From Vitis vinifera (taxonomy: Eukaryota; Streptophyta; Magnoliopsida; Vitales; Vitaceae), in contig NC_081817.1 of NCBI RefSeq assembly GCF_030704535.1, positions 24,181,001 through 24,245,000 on the forward strand: a stretch of DNA of 64,000 bases, in the 5' to 3' direction. Of the stretch, positions 45,601-56,600 are shown one piece after another. The position numbers and the translations under genes are program-made. The number at the start of each line of letters is the position of its first letter. Position 1 is the first letter of the stretch. The notes below the pieces were generated by a model, which saw nothing but the letters and a program-made list of their open reading frames with translations, was not told where the DNA came from and did not search any database.

Positions 45601-46996
45601 GGTGAAGGAATCCCTCTCCCATCCACAGCAAGACTAATTCATCCACATTGAATTCGTAGTCCTTTGGAAATATAGAGCAGTAAGCAAAGCAGCACTTCAA
45701 ATGAGAAGGAAGATGATGATAACTCAATTTGAGAGCTGGAAGAATACTGTTATTCTCTTTTGGTAACTCCCATATCTTGCTTCCGAGTATTTCCTCCCAT
45801 GCATCACGATTTAGTTGTGTGCGCAACATTCCTCCTAAGGCCTTTGCAGCCAAAGGTAGCCCCCTGCACTTTTTCACAATTCGTTCGCCGACAGCTCTCA
45901 AGTGTGGATGATTATCAAAGTTTCTGGTATGTATAAATGCATGCTGGGCAAACAAAGATAAGCAATCGTCATTTGATAACACCTCGAGGGGATAAGCTGA
46001 GCTGGCTCTGACAGCTGGTACAACCCTTTGATCACGAGTGGTGACAATAACCCTGCTGCCTTGTGCTCCAGTTCTCATTGGCTTGTATAAAAGGTTCCAT
46101 TTATTACAATCCTGACTCCAAACGTCGTCTAAAACAAGGAGAAACTTTTTTCCAGAGAGTTCATCATTCAGTTGGACTTGAAGCTGGTTGAGATCCTTGG
46201 CATCGGATTTCCTAGAGGTAGAGGCAACTGACTGAAGAATTGTCCTGGTTACCCCCACGACATCAAACTCATCAGAGACGCAAACCCAAACTCTTAGATC
46301 AAAATGACTCTTCACTCCATCATGGTTGTAGGCAAACTGAGCAAGAGTAGTTTTGCCCACGCCTGCCATGCCAATTATGGCAATGACACGGACTGCATCA
46401 TCACTTGGCTCATGATAATGGAGCAAAGAGTCGACTATGGCTGCTTTCTCTGTTTCCCTTCCATAAACAATAGGTTCATCTACCAAAGAAGTGGTGTGTG
46501 GTATTTCTCTTGTTTTGGCGGACCTTTTCCCAGAATTTTTTTCTGTTGAAAGGAGATTATTTTTCCGTGAAGAAATATTTTCCAACCTGGCAGTGATATT
46601 CTCTATCTTGGTCCTCATCTCAACATTGAACTTAATAGCACTTGGAGTGAAACTAGTACAACAAGAAGGGATAAGGCTCCGGAACTTACTAGTGCTGGGT
46701 TGAGTTTCCACCATCAACTGCCGCCCCAAAGCTTGAGTGGCCAAGTCGTCCAGGATGTCCTCCACATCATAAGCCAAGTCACTGAGGTCGTCCAGCCATA
46801 TCTTCACCACCTTCTCTTCCATCTGCTTCTCCTCCGCATCCTCCAGCACGGCATTAATTTTCTTCAGTGTTTTCTCCCACTTGTTGAGCTCATCATGAAC
46901 TTGCACTTGGCGAGTATAATCGATCAGGACCGAAGATAACTTGTCGAACAGGGTGTCAAAGAAAGAAGAGAGAATAGCCTCTCCAACAAAAGCCAT
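42689..46996 (-). CDS. R4: intact CC-NB-ARC-LRR protein with lost stop
   Basis: The frame gives 1435 residues from MAFVGEA; an in-frame ATG 10 codons upstream (47026) exists, but the conserved start is preferred. Domains are a coiled coil (1-150), P-loop GMAGVGKTT (209-217), Walker B LLVLDDVW, GLPLAAKALGG, CFAYCSIFPKD, an MHD triad and a long LRR domain. The first 125-133 residues resemble R3, and from there to the MHD the sequence resembles R1. The family stop after the tail is changed (TGA to CAA in alignment with R3). Unspliced, this adds 38 residues that include a strongly hydrophobic stretch of about 25. If the 3' intron seen in the other copies is removed (donor GTACGC at 42796-42801, acceptor ending at 42704), a different hydrophilic tail results. 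Apart from the tail it looks functional. Confidence 0.92.
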   Translation of the reverse strand: MAFVGEAILSSFFDTLFDKLSSVLIDYTRQVQVHDELNKWEKTLKKINAVLEDAEEKQMEEKVVKIWLDDLSDLAYDVEDILDDLATQALGRQLMVETQPSTSKFRSLIPSCCTSFTPSAIKFNVEMRTKIENITARLENISSRKNNLLSTEKNSGKRSAKTREIPHTTSLVDEPIVYGRETEKAAIVDSLLHYHEPSDDAVRVIAIIGMAGVGKTTLAQFAYNHDGVKSHFDLRVWVCVSDEFDVVGVTRTILQSVASTSRKSDAKDLNQLQVQLNDELSGKKFLLVLDDVWSQDCNKWNLLYKPMRTGAQGSRVIVTTRDQRVVPAVRASSAYPLEVLSNDDCLSLFAQHAFIHTRNFDNHPHLRAVGERIVKKCRGLPLAAKALGGMLRTQLNRDAWEEILGSKIWELPKENNSILPALKLSYHHLPSHLKCCFAYCSIFPKDYEFNVDELVLLWMGEGFLHQVNRKKQMEEIGTAYFHELLARSFFQQSNHHSSQFVMHDLIHDLAQLVAGDVCFNLEDKLENDDQHAISARARHSCFTRQEFEVVGKFEAFDKAKNLRTLIAVPITMPQDSFTLSGKISNQVLHNLIMPMRYLRVLSLTDYIMGELPCLIGELIHLRYLNFSNSRIQSLPNSVGHLYNLQTLILRGCHELTELPIGIGKLKNLRHLDITRTSRLREMPFQFSNLTNLQVLTRFIVSKSRGVGIDELKNCSNLQGVLSISSLQEVVDVGEARAPNLKDKKKIEELTMQWSNDSWDVRNDICELHVLESLQPRENLKRLTIAFYGGSKFPSWLGDPSFSVMVELTLKNCQKCMLLPNLGGLSVLKVLCIEGMSQVKSIGAEFYGESMNPFASLKELRFKDMPEWENWSHSNFIKENVGTFPHLEKFFMRKCPKLIGELPKCLQSLVELEVLECPGLMCGLPKLASLRELTLKECDEAVLGGAQFDLPSLVTVNLIQISRLTCLRTGFTRSLVALQELRIYNCDGLTCLWEEQWLPCNLKKLEIRDCANLEKLSNGLQTLTRLEELEIWSCPKLESFPDSGFPPMLRRLELFYCEGLKSLPHNYSSCPLEVLTIECSPFLKCFPNGELPTTLKNLRIRNCLSLESLPEGLMHHNSTSSSNTCCLETLLIDNCSSLNSFPTGELPFTLKKLSITRCTNLESVSEKMSPNSTALEYLQLMEYPNLKSLQGCLDSLRKLVINDCGGLECFPERGLSIPNLEYLKIEGCENLKSLTHQMRNLKSLRSLTISECLGLESFPKEGLAPNLASLGINNCKNLKTPISEWGFDTLTTLSHLIIREMFPDMVSFPVKESRLLFSLTRLYIDGMESLASLALCNLISLRSLDISNCPNLWSLGPLPATLEELFISGCPTIEERYLKEGGEYWSNVAHIPCIYEGIQSTPICNLVPISFIFTFEFLFILHFSILMQFCNQDMTL

Positions 46997-47230
46997 GGTA
47001 TCCTTATCGAAAAGGGACGGAAGCAAGAGAAATCAAAACTCAAACTCCCCAGAACAAGAAAGGATTTTGGTTAGATCTAGCAGATATTCTCCAGAAATAC
47101 TTTTGTGAGATCGGAAATGGTCAAGAGGGGAATCTGCATTATTGGTAGTGAGGGCCCAGACAGGGTGTAAAAAGGAAAAGCTGCCTGGCTTCATTATGTG
47201 AGAGTGGAAAAGTAGAAGAAAAGCACTCAA
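46997..47230 (-). promoter_or_regulatory. R4 upstream region, rearranged
   Basis: About 22 bp unique to R4 follow the ATG upstream, then a short GGAAGCAAG-type match to the R1/R3 leader, then unrelated sequence. By about 47130-47175 it matches the distal spacer of the other units (GAGGGCCCAGACAGGGTGT, as at 19561-19580). The R1/R3 TATA-like box is missing. A TTGACC core lies on the minus strand at 47119-47124. Confidence 0.5.
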
Positions 47231-48286
47231 TTATCTAAATGTTTTTATAGTACAAATTATGCATAAGAGTATCCATGTTATTAAAAATGTTACCGTTAAA
47301 TTATTTATTAAAAATGTTTAATTTATTTAAATTATCGTTTTTATTTTTAATGATATTTCAGAAATATTTGTGCCAAAGTGTAAAAAAAAGAAAAAAAATC
47401 ATATTCAATAAAATTTTCATCATATCAAAATTACGCCTCTGCATGAGAAGTTGGGATTTAGGCCCAAAACCTACAGGCCTCGACACGCCAAAGCCCTCCT
47501 CGCCAGTCCCTCCCTTGCTTCTTCATTCTCCTCTGCATGTGTTCTTTCTTTTTCCCATCAATTTCTCCTCATTTTCCTCACCAATCCTCTTTTATCTGTT
47601 TGGTTGCTGAGAAAACATATCAAAATAAAGGAAAATAAAAGAAAAGATTTGGAAATTTCGAATCTAATCTTTTTGTGTTGTTATTGTTATTGTTGCATTT
47701 TTATTTTTATTTTTTGAAAAATAATTAAAGGCAAGGTATGCTCAGCTAAAAAAAATTAAAGTATTAAAAAACTTTTATTGTCTAAAATTTTAATTATGAT
47801 TTTTGAAAACATTATATAAGTCACACTTTTTACATACGATTTAGTATATTTCATAGCAATTATTACTATTTTATATTTTTAAAAACAAAAAAAAAAAAAG
47901 AAATAAGAGTTATTACTATTTCTTTATTTTTAAAATTAGAAAAGAGGAAATAAATCCAAATAAAAGTGGTTTTTTTACTATAATTTATGAGGATAGGCCT
48001 ATTTATATCTTTTCTTTTTTTAACCCTCCTTTTTTGTTTCTAATTTGTATTCTGCAAGGGGTGATTAGTTTAATAGTTATGGTAATTACTTTCTTTTTAT
48101 TAATTTTTGAAAAAGTGAAAAATGGAAAACAAGGAGAGTCAATTTAGTATTTACCATTTTTTGTGACATTAATAATTCTCATGATCTATGCTAATGACAT
48201 TGAAGCATGTATGGGAGGGTAGAATAGAAAATAAAAAAGAGGGATTTTTTAAGTTTGAGTAAACATTGGAAAGTAAATGGCTAATT
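47231..48286. other. Spacer upstream of R4
   Basis: The first part is the tail of the unit spacer. A C/T-rich stretch at about 47450-47620 followed by TTTGGTTGCTGAGAAAA resembles a leader and first intron of an unknown gene, but no coding follows. The rest is AT-rich. I see no gene. Confidence 0.45.
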
Positions 48287-48710
48287 AAGAATGGTAATGG
48301 GGTAGGTTTTTATGGATATCCACCTCAGCCCGCATCTAATGGGACGAATTTGAAATTTAAATAAACAAGTTTAGGACATATTTGAATTTTTTTTTTTTAA
48401 ATCCAGGAAAGGTTTCAATGGGTTCGGGTATTGTCTTGTCTTATCACATTCCGTTTTGATTATATATAAAATTTAGTTTTAAAATTTTAATTTAATTTAT
48501 TTTTATTTTCTTATTTTTAATAATAATAATAAGTTATAAAAAGGATAATATTTTAATTATTTATAAAATATATTTTAATGTAACTAAAAAAAAGTGAAAA
48601 CAGGATAGGGGGGGCGAGTATGAGAATTTCTCACACTCGCCTCGTCTTATTTAATTTTTTTAATGGGGCGGGGTTGGGATGGGGGCTACCTGCCCCGTTG
48701 CCATCCCTAT
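48287..48710. mobile_element. hAT-like MITE
   Basis: The 424-bp element has no coding. Its ends are inverted repeats: the left starts AAGAATGGTAATGGGGTAGG and the right end in reverse reads AGGGATGGCAACGGGGCAGG. Flanking 8-mers GGCTAATT (48279-48286) and GACCAATT (48711-48718) match at six positions, as for an old hAT target duplication. The interior is AT-rich. Confidence 0.6.
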
Positions 48711-48718
48711 GACCAATT

Positions 48719-50185
48719 CCTAAAGCACTCATAAAAGGAAACTTCAACGATCCATATCTGACCTTGTAGTTGACGCTACGTATAAAGTAAATACTTAAAA
48801 ACAAATAAAGACTATGATTCAATTGGTCACTAAAGCAAGAAAATGAGACCCAACTAGCTAAATCATTATTGTTTACAAATTATTGATGGGGTTCAAAGTT
48901 CACGGCTCTTTATTTTCTTTCCCCCTCAAAAATACCAATCAAAAAAGGGGCAAAGCTTCAAAAATCTAAAGTTTGGATGCCAAGTTGAAGTCTCTAACAA
49001 GATCCCAAGAGTTTCTTGTATTTTCTCTACATTTTTACTAAAATGGTGGCTTGTTTGGTGATCATATTTGGTAATTTCACAATCATGTCTTGAGTTACCA
49101 TGAAATATGTCAAGAGGCCTCCAAGAAACATATTCCCTTTTCATGCATCCCCAAGTCTAGGTCAATGGGCAACAACAACAGATGAGCAAATCAATATGAG
49201 ACTTGAGATTCTTTGTCTTCTATGGAAGAGTACAAAGGAGTTATCATAAGGCCTATTCTCCAATCCCGTCAACTTATAAGTATCCAACAGGCTTTGAGAA
49301 CCAACCATGTTGACTTAAAGTCAATTCAATACCAAAACAACAAAAAGTAAGTGTTAGCACAGAAGAGTGAGAGTTATATAGTTTTGAGATGATTTTAGGT
49401 AGGGGCAATACTTTTCCCTACCTTTCTTAACGTGTGAACTCAAGAATATGATATGCCCAAGTGAGCTTCTTGGAGGGGAGGGGCATGACTCACATTGTTG
49501 TAGAACTTGATCCCCTGCAGAACCCATCTAGACATGAATCCTCTGAAAATTAAAAGTTTTTAGAAATGAATGCCAATGTGAAAATCAAGTAGATCCATAA
49601 CAAAAGAAAGAACCATGTAACTGTAATGGAGTCATCTTGCTACTGTGATCAACAATTGTTCACAAGTATCGTGAACTTTTAATGAGTGTTCGATGATATT
49701 ATGATCATAATTTAAAAATAAGCTTAAACCTTCACAAATAGGGGCTATGCATCCAATGTAAATTGTGCAATCATAATCATACTGCTTTCTTAGATGAGTA
49801 ATAACCTATCTATTTCATGTATTTATCTTCTTTTTGAAAGCATCAAAACAAAAGTAGGCTACCCCAAAGAAAGTAGATCTCATGTGTATGTGGATCCCAG
49901 AAAAAACAAAGAAAAGATAACTGCTAAAGGAAGAAAATACACTGCACATGCAATACATTTCATAAAGGAAAGCCACAGCAAAGACCCTCTTTGTCATGTT
50001 TTCCCAACAAAATAACTGGTTAAGGAACTTATGCTCCATCTTTGCCCCCCTTCCCCCTAAATGCTAGACTAGAATAGAACTGCTCTCCATATGCCTTCTG
50101 ACTCTCAGTTACCATCCTTAGGAGCCAACCTGATGACAAATCCTGCATGGTCCCAGGATGGGTCATTAAGTATGACACCACCGGA
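48719..50185. other. Unassigned intergenic region
   Basis: This is moderately AT-rich sequence without similarity to the NLR units. The frames are short and have no recognisable domains. I see no gene or element. Confidence 0.5.
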
Positions 50186-50189
50186 AAAA

Positions 50190-51384
50190 TGTATCACTAA
50201 GGTGTGATAATGAAATAAAAAGTACACCGAGATATCGTGGAAAACCCTCTAATAACAAGGGAAAAACCACGACACAATTGTAGAAATAATCCACTATAGT
50301 AAAAAGGAAATTACAATGTTCTCACAATTTTCATTTTAAGAAGAAAGGAAAAAAGAAAAAACAAGGACTTGAGGTATTATAACTTTTGAGAAAATAAAAA
50401 TGTTCAAATCATCAAACTAGAGAAACAAATCCTACAGAAACATTTGCTGCAATTGTCCAAGGATGGAGAAACGAGCTTCAAACTTCTTACATTATATACA
50501 TCAAGTTCCAAAATCAGAGACAGCTGATTTTGCTTGAGCCACTAAAACTGAAAAAGCACACAAACATCCATTGAGTTGAGTTCTTCTTAGAGAGCCATAA
50601 GTCTCAAAATTCCTCTCATTTTTATGCCATCAACTAGCAGAGAAATCATTGTATGGCACATTCTCAAGCCCATCCATTTTAAATGCGTCCATCATTCTTC
50701 CACCACCTACCAGCTTACATTCAGGAAGTATTAAAATAAAAAAGGATAAAGGAAAAGAGAGTTAGGCCAGCAAAATAGAATTTACCTAACCCAAGTATCA
50801 CAAATGTAATAAAGCCCAAGTAGAGTGGTAAGAGGGATGCTATTGCCCCCAATGTGAAATGCCCTATATCAACACAGTTATATACACAAACAATGAACTA
50901 TAATGGGTCTATCTTGATACTAATATGAATCAAGTACCTCATGCATCCATATAACAAGGACAAAAACTTTAAAAAGTGCTCATTGAAATTATTATTAAGA
51001 AATAGTTGTGTTGGGGGTAGAAATACAATGGCATGAAAATTATAACTTACACAGAACCTATCAAGTTTACTCAATAATCAAAAAGGAAAACCATCAATTA
51101 TGATTGAGCCCAATAACATACCACCATACTTATGTTAGGAATTAAATTTGCATCTGCATTGTTTTTTCCCCCTCCTACATGTAGAAATGAAGTTTCTGTT
51201 AATTATAGAAGTGAACCCTATATTTGGACCAATAAAAAAGACGGTTCTACATCTGTGGTTAGTCAAGCATACTTGGGTGAAGGAAAGAGGAGTGATCTCC
51301 CTCTCAACATCCAGAGTGGGCAAAACACAATCCAATATAAATTCATATTTTCCAATGAAGTCATGTTGTTGAATGTTAGAGATG
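50190..51384. repeat. Diverged conserved block, copy A
   Basis: This aligns with 190-1220 but with many substitutions and insertions, so it is an older duplicate than units 1 to 4. The LTR-like stretch lies at about 50220-50280. Confidence 0.7.
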
Positions 51385-52025
51385 TAGGCAAACCTGAGCC
51401 AAACTTCCTCCTTTCTCCTTTAAGCAACTTTGTCCTAGGATAGGAAAATTGATCTGGATTTCAAGCATTGGGTGTCACATGTAATCCTTCCTTTAGCAAA
51501 AAGGACCAAAGCTCACGACAACTTAAGATCAATAACACTTGTAGAAACTTTCAGAAAAAAAGCTTACTTCAAGTTAGAGGACAGGCAGCATGATTTCATC
51601 ATCTGTAAAGGCCTAGTGGACCAGTGCTACTCAGAAACATGTGCATCAAGCTTCTTAAAATTGAACCCAAACTGAAGCTACCATGGGGCCAAACCCCCCT
51701 TCCAGAAATTATAGGACCTAAACATGCAAGGATCAACCTTGACAGCGAATGTAAAAATGGAAAAGAAAAGAAAAAATAATGAACAAACGTAAAAAAAGAA
51801 ATAACAAAAATAAAAATAATGGAGAGAGATGAGGTTTTGGAGAGACAAGGAGGCTAGGGATTCCTTTCTCCTGATTTCAAGAGAAGTGAGAGATGTAGGA
51901 AGAAGACACTCTTCATCCAAGAAGGAAACCACACCTGGAAAGACATCCTCAATAATCAATTTGGAAAGAGAGGTGAGGGTGTGGAGGCCCCACTCAGATA
52001 TGGGCGTTTTTAGAGTCTCACATGT
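51385..52025 (-). pseudogene. Split LRR C-terminal relic, copy A
   Basis: Part one (51385-51544) corresponds to the relic at 1222-1380. An unrelated segment of about 277 bp follows, then part two (51822-52025), which matches the next LRR stretch: GGAGAGAGATGAGGTTTTGG, the ECLLPTSLTSLEIRR region and the CCCCACTCAGATATGGGCG region. Parts one and two are contiguous in intact genes, so an insertion split the exon. Confidence 0.7.
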
Positions 52026-52421
52026 TTCTTGAGATACTACACTTCAAATCCAAAGTTAACCAGAAGGTTTTTGTTCCTACCTACCCCAATCTTCTTTAGA
52101 TCAAACTGAAACTAAGATAAAATTATTAATAACCTGAACATAAATTGACCTTCAAATTAGTTAACTGTGACCTTATCAATGTAGTATATCCGAATAATGG
52201 AGTTCTGTTAATTTGAGATACCATGCCAGTCTCACAAATCTAAATAAGTAATTATGTAATTAAAAAGAGTGAATAAAATTGAGAACTAACAAAAGATAAC
52301 CCATAAAAAATTGTGGCACGAAACTATATTTGTTTTGCTTCAGAACAGTCATAAGCTGTGGTTGGGACTGTAGAGTCAGAGTAAATCATGCTGCAAAAAA
52401 ATTACAGGATGCCAACTTTCT

Positions 52422-52455
<34 letters not shown>

Positions 52456-53340
52456 TGAAGCAAATGATGAGAGCAGGAGGATGAACAAAATGCACTGGTG
52501 ATAGAAATACTTAGCATGAAAAATGAAGTTGATCAGCTTACACAAGAACAAAAAGAAAATATTTCATCCAAAGGAGAAGTAACAAATATACCAGTATGTG
52601 AACAGGCTGCAATTATGTTTATTAATTTCTTCATTTTAATCTACACAAATTTTTTCCCTTTCTACATTTTGATATTGGGTCAATGAAGTTGGAAGAGAGC
52701 TAAATTGGTAGATATAACTAATTGCTTACTTTCAGTTCTTAATTAGGGAATGGAACATCTCTCATTTTTTCTTCACCCTATGTACCTGCCTCATCCCTGT
52801 CAAAGCAGGACCCATGTGAATGTACTTCAATCATTCAAAAAGGTTTCTGTCTTCATTAAAAAGAAAATTGTTTCATTTGTCAAAGTTTCAGTTTATTTTT
52901 TCTCTACTAAGCTACTCAAATATTGGAATAGCAATTCACATCTAGATATCCATATCTAAGTCCACTAAATATAATAGCATGCATAAAAAGAAATAATTTT
53001 TTTTTATATAATTTTACTAATTCCAAACCAAATCCAAGACAATGGTGTTAAAAATTAAAAAGTTAAAAATATCATTTAAAAGAAAGAAAAAAAAAAAGAC
53101 ATAGGAAAGAGGATGAATTTGGTAACTCAATGGCATGGTGCCTTTGATCCAAATTGATTGTCCCCGGAGAAAATGAGGTTGATGTTGTACACACAATAAA
53201 GCTATCCCTAAGTATAATAAAAGTAAGGAAAGGATAGGAAAATGGTAGTAATAGTGTACCTGCAAGGATTCGGGGTTGAATGGCTTTCTGCTTCTGTTTC
53301 TTTTCTAGTACCCACAAAATGCATTTCTATTTCTAGTTAT
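52026..53340. repeat. Duplicated downstream block, copy A
   Basis: This non-coding sequence is present again at 62641-63960 in the same order, including a (TA)n run at 52427-52452 that is longer than its partner near 63035-63047. Its last 300 bp also resemble 56600-56921 beside R5. The frames near 53017-53317 recur but look like duplicated flank, not genes. Confidence 0.65.
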
Positions 53341-54002
53341 TATACTTCAATGCATATATTCCCCATCTATCTGAAAGCAGGGGATACTTTTCGCATCAAT
53401 GATCTGAATCATCATTGATCTGAATAGACCACAAACTTATTATTGAAATGCATTTGATTCCACCTGCATTTTTTCCTTCTTCCTACATAGAGAATAATTT
53501 TTTTAAAATGAAGCATATCAGCTAACAAGTCAGAGCAACCTGTAATATTTACTTCAAAAAATAAAAATAAAAATAAAAATGCAACAAAACAATGATCTAC
53601 CTTTGCAATTGAGAACATACAACCAAATGTGAATAGGAACTGGTTATGTTTAAGAAACCTTAGATTTCATGCATGCCATTTTTTTTCCTTCTAGTTCCCA
53701 CTTGTAAACAAGAAATTTTTGTAACTGGCTAACATTAAAACTGATATTGGGTCAAAGAAAATGGGAGGGCATACCTAATCCAAAATAAGGAGGGACTATG
53801 GAGAAGTGGTCTTTGCTTACATCTTCTTGATTATGGAAAATAGAATTCTTAGAAAATCGCATTAATAATTAGAAGTCCACACCTGATGGAAACTAAGGAT
53901 GGGACAGGGTTGAATGGTCTTTGATCCCATGCTTCAGCATACATATATGAAGTTCAATCTCAAGTTGTGATAGTTAATCAACAAAATTCGGAATCTACAT
54001 CC
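53341..54002. other. Spacer with an NLR tail scrap
   Basis: The start (CATATATTCCCCATCTATC, then GCAGGGGATA) matches the region just past the R5 stop and its last codons. No other gene is visible. Confidence 0.4.
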
Positions 54003-54112
54003 ATGCAGGGGACTTGAGCAATGTGGGGCCAGAATTCCTCTCTCCTTTAAGCGCCTGTCTTTTAGAACCTGTGATAAGCCTTAGCATCGTTGGCAGCCTT
54101 CTAAGGACTGAA
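54003..54112 (-). pseudogene. LRR C-terminal scrap
   Basis: GGGGACTTGAGCAATGTGGG, CTCTCCTTTAAGCGCC and GGCAGCCTTCTAAGGAC resemble the end of R5 (56955-57080). Frame is lost. Confidence 0.5.
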
Positions 54113-54800
54113 ATCAGGAAATCAACCTATGTATAGGCACCTTCCTTGAGATACTATAGTTCAAATCCAAAGTCAACCAGAAGGTTTTCACTCCTGCCTA
54201 CTCCAATCTTCTTAAGATCAAACTGAAACCAAGAGATAACTATTAATAATCTTAATATAAATTGACCTCTAAATTAATTGTCACCTTATCAATGAAGTAT
54301 ATGTAAACAATGAACATCTAATACTTTGATATATCGTGCCAGTCTCAGGGATCTAAATAAGTAATTGTGTAATCGAAAAGAGTAAATGCAATTGGGAACT
54401 AACGAAAGATATCTCATCAAAGATTGAGACATGAAGTTGCATTTGTTTTTCTGCAGAACAATTCATAATCAAAGATTAAGACATGAAGCTGCATTTGTTT
54501 CGCTGCAGAACAATTCATAAGCTGTGGTTGGGCCTTATATATGTAAAATCAGAGTAAATCATGCTGCAAAAAATGAAAGAATGCCCCAACTGCATATATA
54601 TATAATGCAAAGGAGTCGCTCAACAAAAGATTTCCAAGAAACAATGAAGCCACTAACCTAAGAAGCCACCTCCTGGATGCGTTTAGATATTCAACAACAG
54701 TCCAGTAATTAATTCACAAGCAGTTAAGTCAGTGGTATTAAAATTGCATTAAAATAAAAGCAAACATAATGCCTCCACCTACAAGTTTCAGCCTCAATAT
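54113..54800. other. Non-coding flank of LRR scraps
   Basis: 54150-54360 aligns with 52040-52260 and 62650-62860. Two copies of an AAGATTGAGACATGAAGTTG-like segment lie at about 54420-54520. No gene is visible. Confidence 0.5.
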
Positions 54801-55061
54801 CTATTCTCTAACTATCCGAATGCTGGGGATGTGGGCGATGTTGGGCCAATATTCTTCTTTCTCCTTTGAGCACCTTTCTTTTAGTATAGGAGAATTCTGG
54901 ATTTGAAGTCTTTCGAGTGTTGCAGGCATCAATGACCAAAGAGAGGTGAGGGTGTGGAGGAGGCCCCACTCAGATATGCCCGTTTTCAGATTCTTACAGT
55001 CATCAATCTTAAGTGATGTCAGGTTTGGGGCTATAAACCCTCTCCAAAAAATTTCAAGCAA
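54801..55061 (-). pseudogene. NLR C-terminal remnant with internal deletion
   Basis: The 86-codon frame keeps APNLTSLKIDDCKNLK, ISEWGL, then MPATLERLQIQNSPILKERC and EYWPNIAHIPSI. It joins the LTSL end of one LRR to the LPATL region of the last LRR, so about 200 bp of LRRs are missing. It is closest to R5. Confidence 0.75.
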
Positions 55062-56600
55062 CTATTTAAAAATAATTAATATTTTTTATTTAGAGGGTAC
55101 TATATTTGATACTAATTATTACCTTTAATCAACGAGATACTCTCCCTATCGTATTCTCTACACACATCCTTCTCTCAGCCCTTTTTAACTTATACGAATA
55201 TTTTAAAAAATAATTCCTAAAAAATGATACTTTTAAAAAAAAAATTCTTAAAATATGGTAATCACAAAACTATTGATAAATTTACAGCATTTTTTATCAC
55301 TTTGAAAGGTGTTTATTAAAGAAACGTCTCCCATATTTTTCATATCAATAATACATGTTAAAAAAAAAAAAATTAAATTTATACTAAATGTGTCTTTTTA
55401 AAAAAAAATTAAATTTATAGTAAAGGTGTCTCTTCAAGATACACATTCCATAATTCCATAAAATTAAATTTATGGTAGAAGTATTTATTCAAAAGACATT
55501 TTTCCATAATTTTTTTATTAATCATACACATTAAAAAAATTAAATTTATATTAAAAATGTCTCTTAAAGGAAAACCTTTCAATATAAATTTAATTTTATG
55601 AAATTATTGAAGGTGTCTCTTTAATATAAATAGAGAACAAGCAAAAACTTGGGATACGATAAATTTTGAGAAAATACAAATGTTCAAACTTCCAAATAGG
55701 AGAAAGAAAATCTTGCAAAAACATGGGCTGCAATTGTCCAGAAAAAATAAGCTTCAAATTTCTTTCTTTGATTTTCCTTGAGGGATCAACTGGGAGAGAA
55801 GTCATCATCTGAGTTGGACTCTGTTTGGAGAGCCATCAACTGGGAAAGAAGTCATCATATGGCACATGTTGAAGCCCATCCATTTTAAATATGGCCATGA
55901 AGCTTCAACCACCAATAAACCCTACTTCATGACTTCAATGAAGTTATAATTAGAAAGCAATTGTGTTGACGGTGGAAATTACAGCCTACACAGTAGAAAA
56001 AACCTATCAAGTTTAGTACTCCATAATCAAAAAGGGAAACCATCAACTATGATTGAGGTCAATAACATACCACAATATGAATAGGCCAAACTTTCTACTA
56101 CTGCTTTAAGCACCTGTGTCTTAGATTTCAAGCATTTTTTGTAACTTGCAGAAACTTTCAGTAAAAACCGAGGAACAAGAAGCATAAATTCATGATCTGT
56201 AAAGGCCAAACAAGAAGCATTGTTTCTCATAAGGTCATGATGCTTAATATCGAAGATGTAGGCAATGCTAAGACAAAGATCCAATTGAGGCCTCCTCAGA
56301 TGAGACAGGCTGGAGAATTTCAGAAGTAAAAAAAATACTCAATATTATCAAAACTGCAAACCTATATTTCAATAATATCAAAGGTAGAAACTTGTAAAAG
56401 TAGTTGTGTAAATGAAAAGAGTAAATGAAATTGGGAACTAGCAAAACATATCCCATCAAAGATTGGGCCATGAAACTGCATTTGTTTTGCTGCAGGACAA
56501 TTCATAAGCTGTGGTTTGGGCTGTATAAATGTAGAGTCACATTAAATCATGTTGCAAGAAATGATAGAATATCAACTGTTTCTTTATATATAAATTTACT
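55062..56600. other. AT-rich spacer downstream of R5
   Basis: 55290-55640 contains several imperfect copies of AAATTTATA(C/G)TAAA with TGTCTCTT in both orientations, perhaps an old MITE. Block-like sequence (55660-56040) and an LRR-tail scrap (about 56080-56140) follow. No gene is visible. Confidence 0.45.

Noticed and set aside
47450-47720. Possible first exon of a gene upstream of R4
   Set aside because: C/T-rich leader-like sequence is present but no coding exon or domain follows on either strand.
53017-53317. Open frames near 53017-53317, 56599-56877 and 63611-63910 as a small protein family
   Set aside because: Their similarity follows from duplicated flank DNA; frames carry low-complexity Phe/Leu runs and differ by indels.
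55290-55640. Degenerate AAATTTATA repeats as a defined transposon
   Set aside because: No clear ends or target duplication could be set, so it is noted only as AT-rich repeat.
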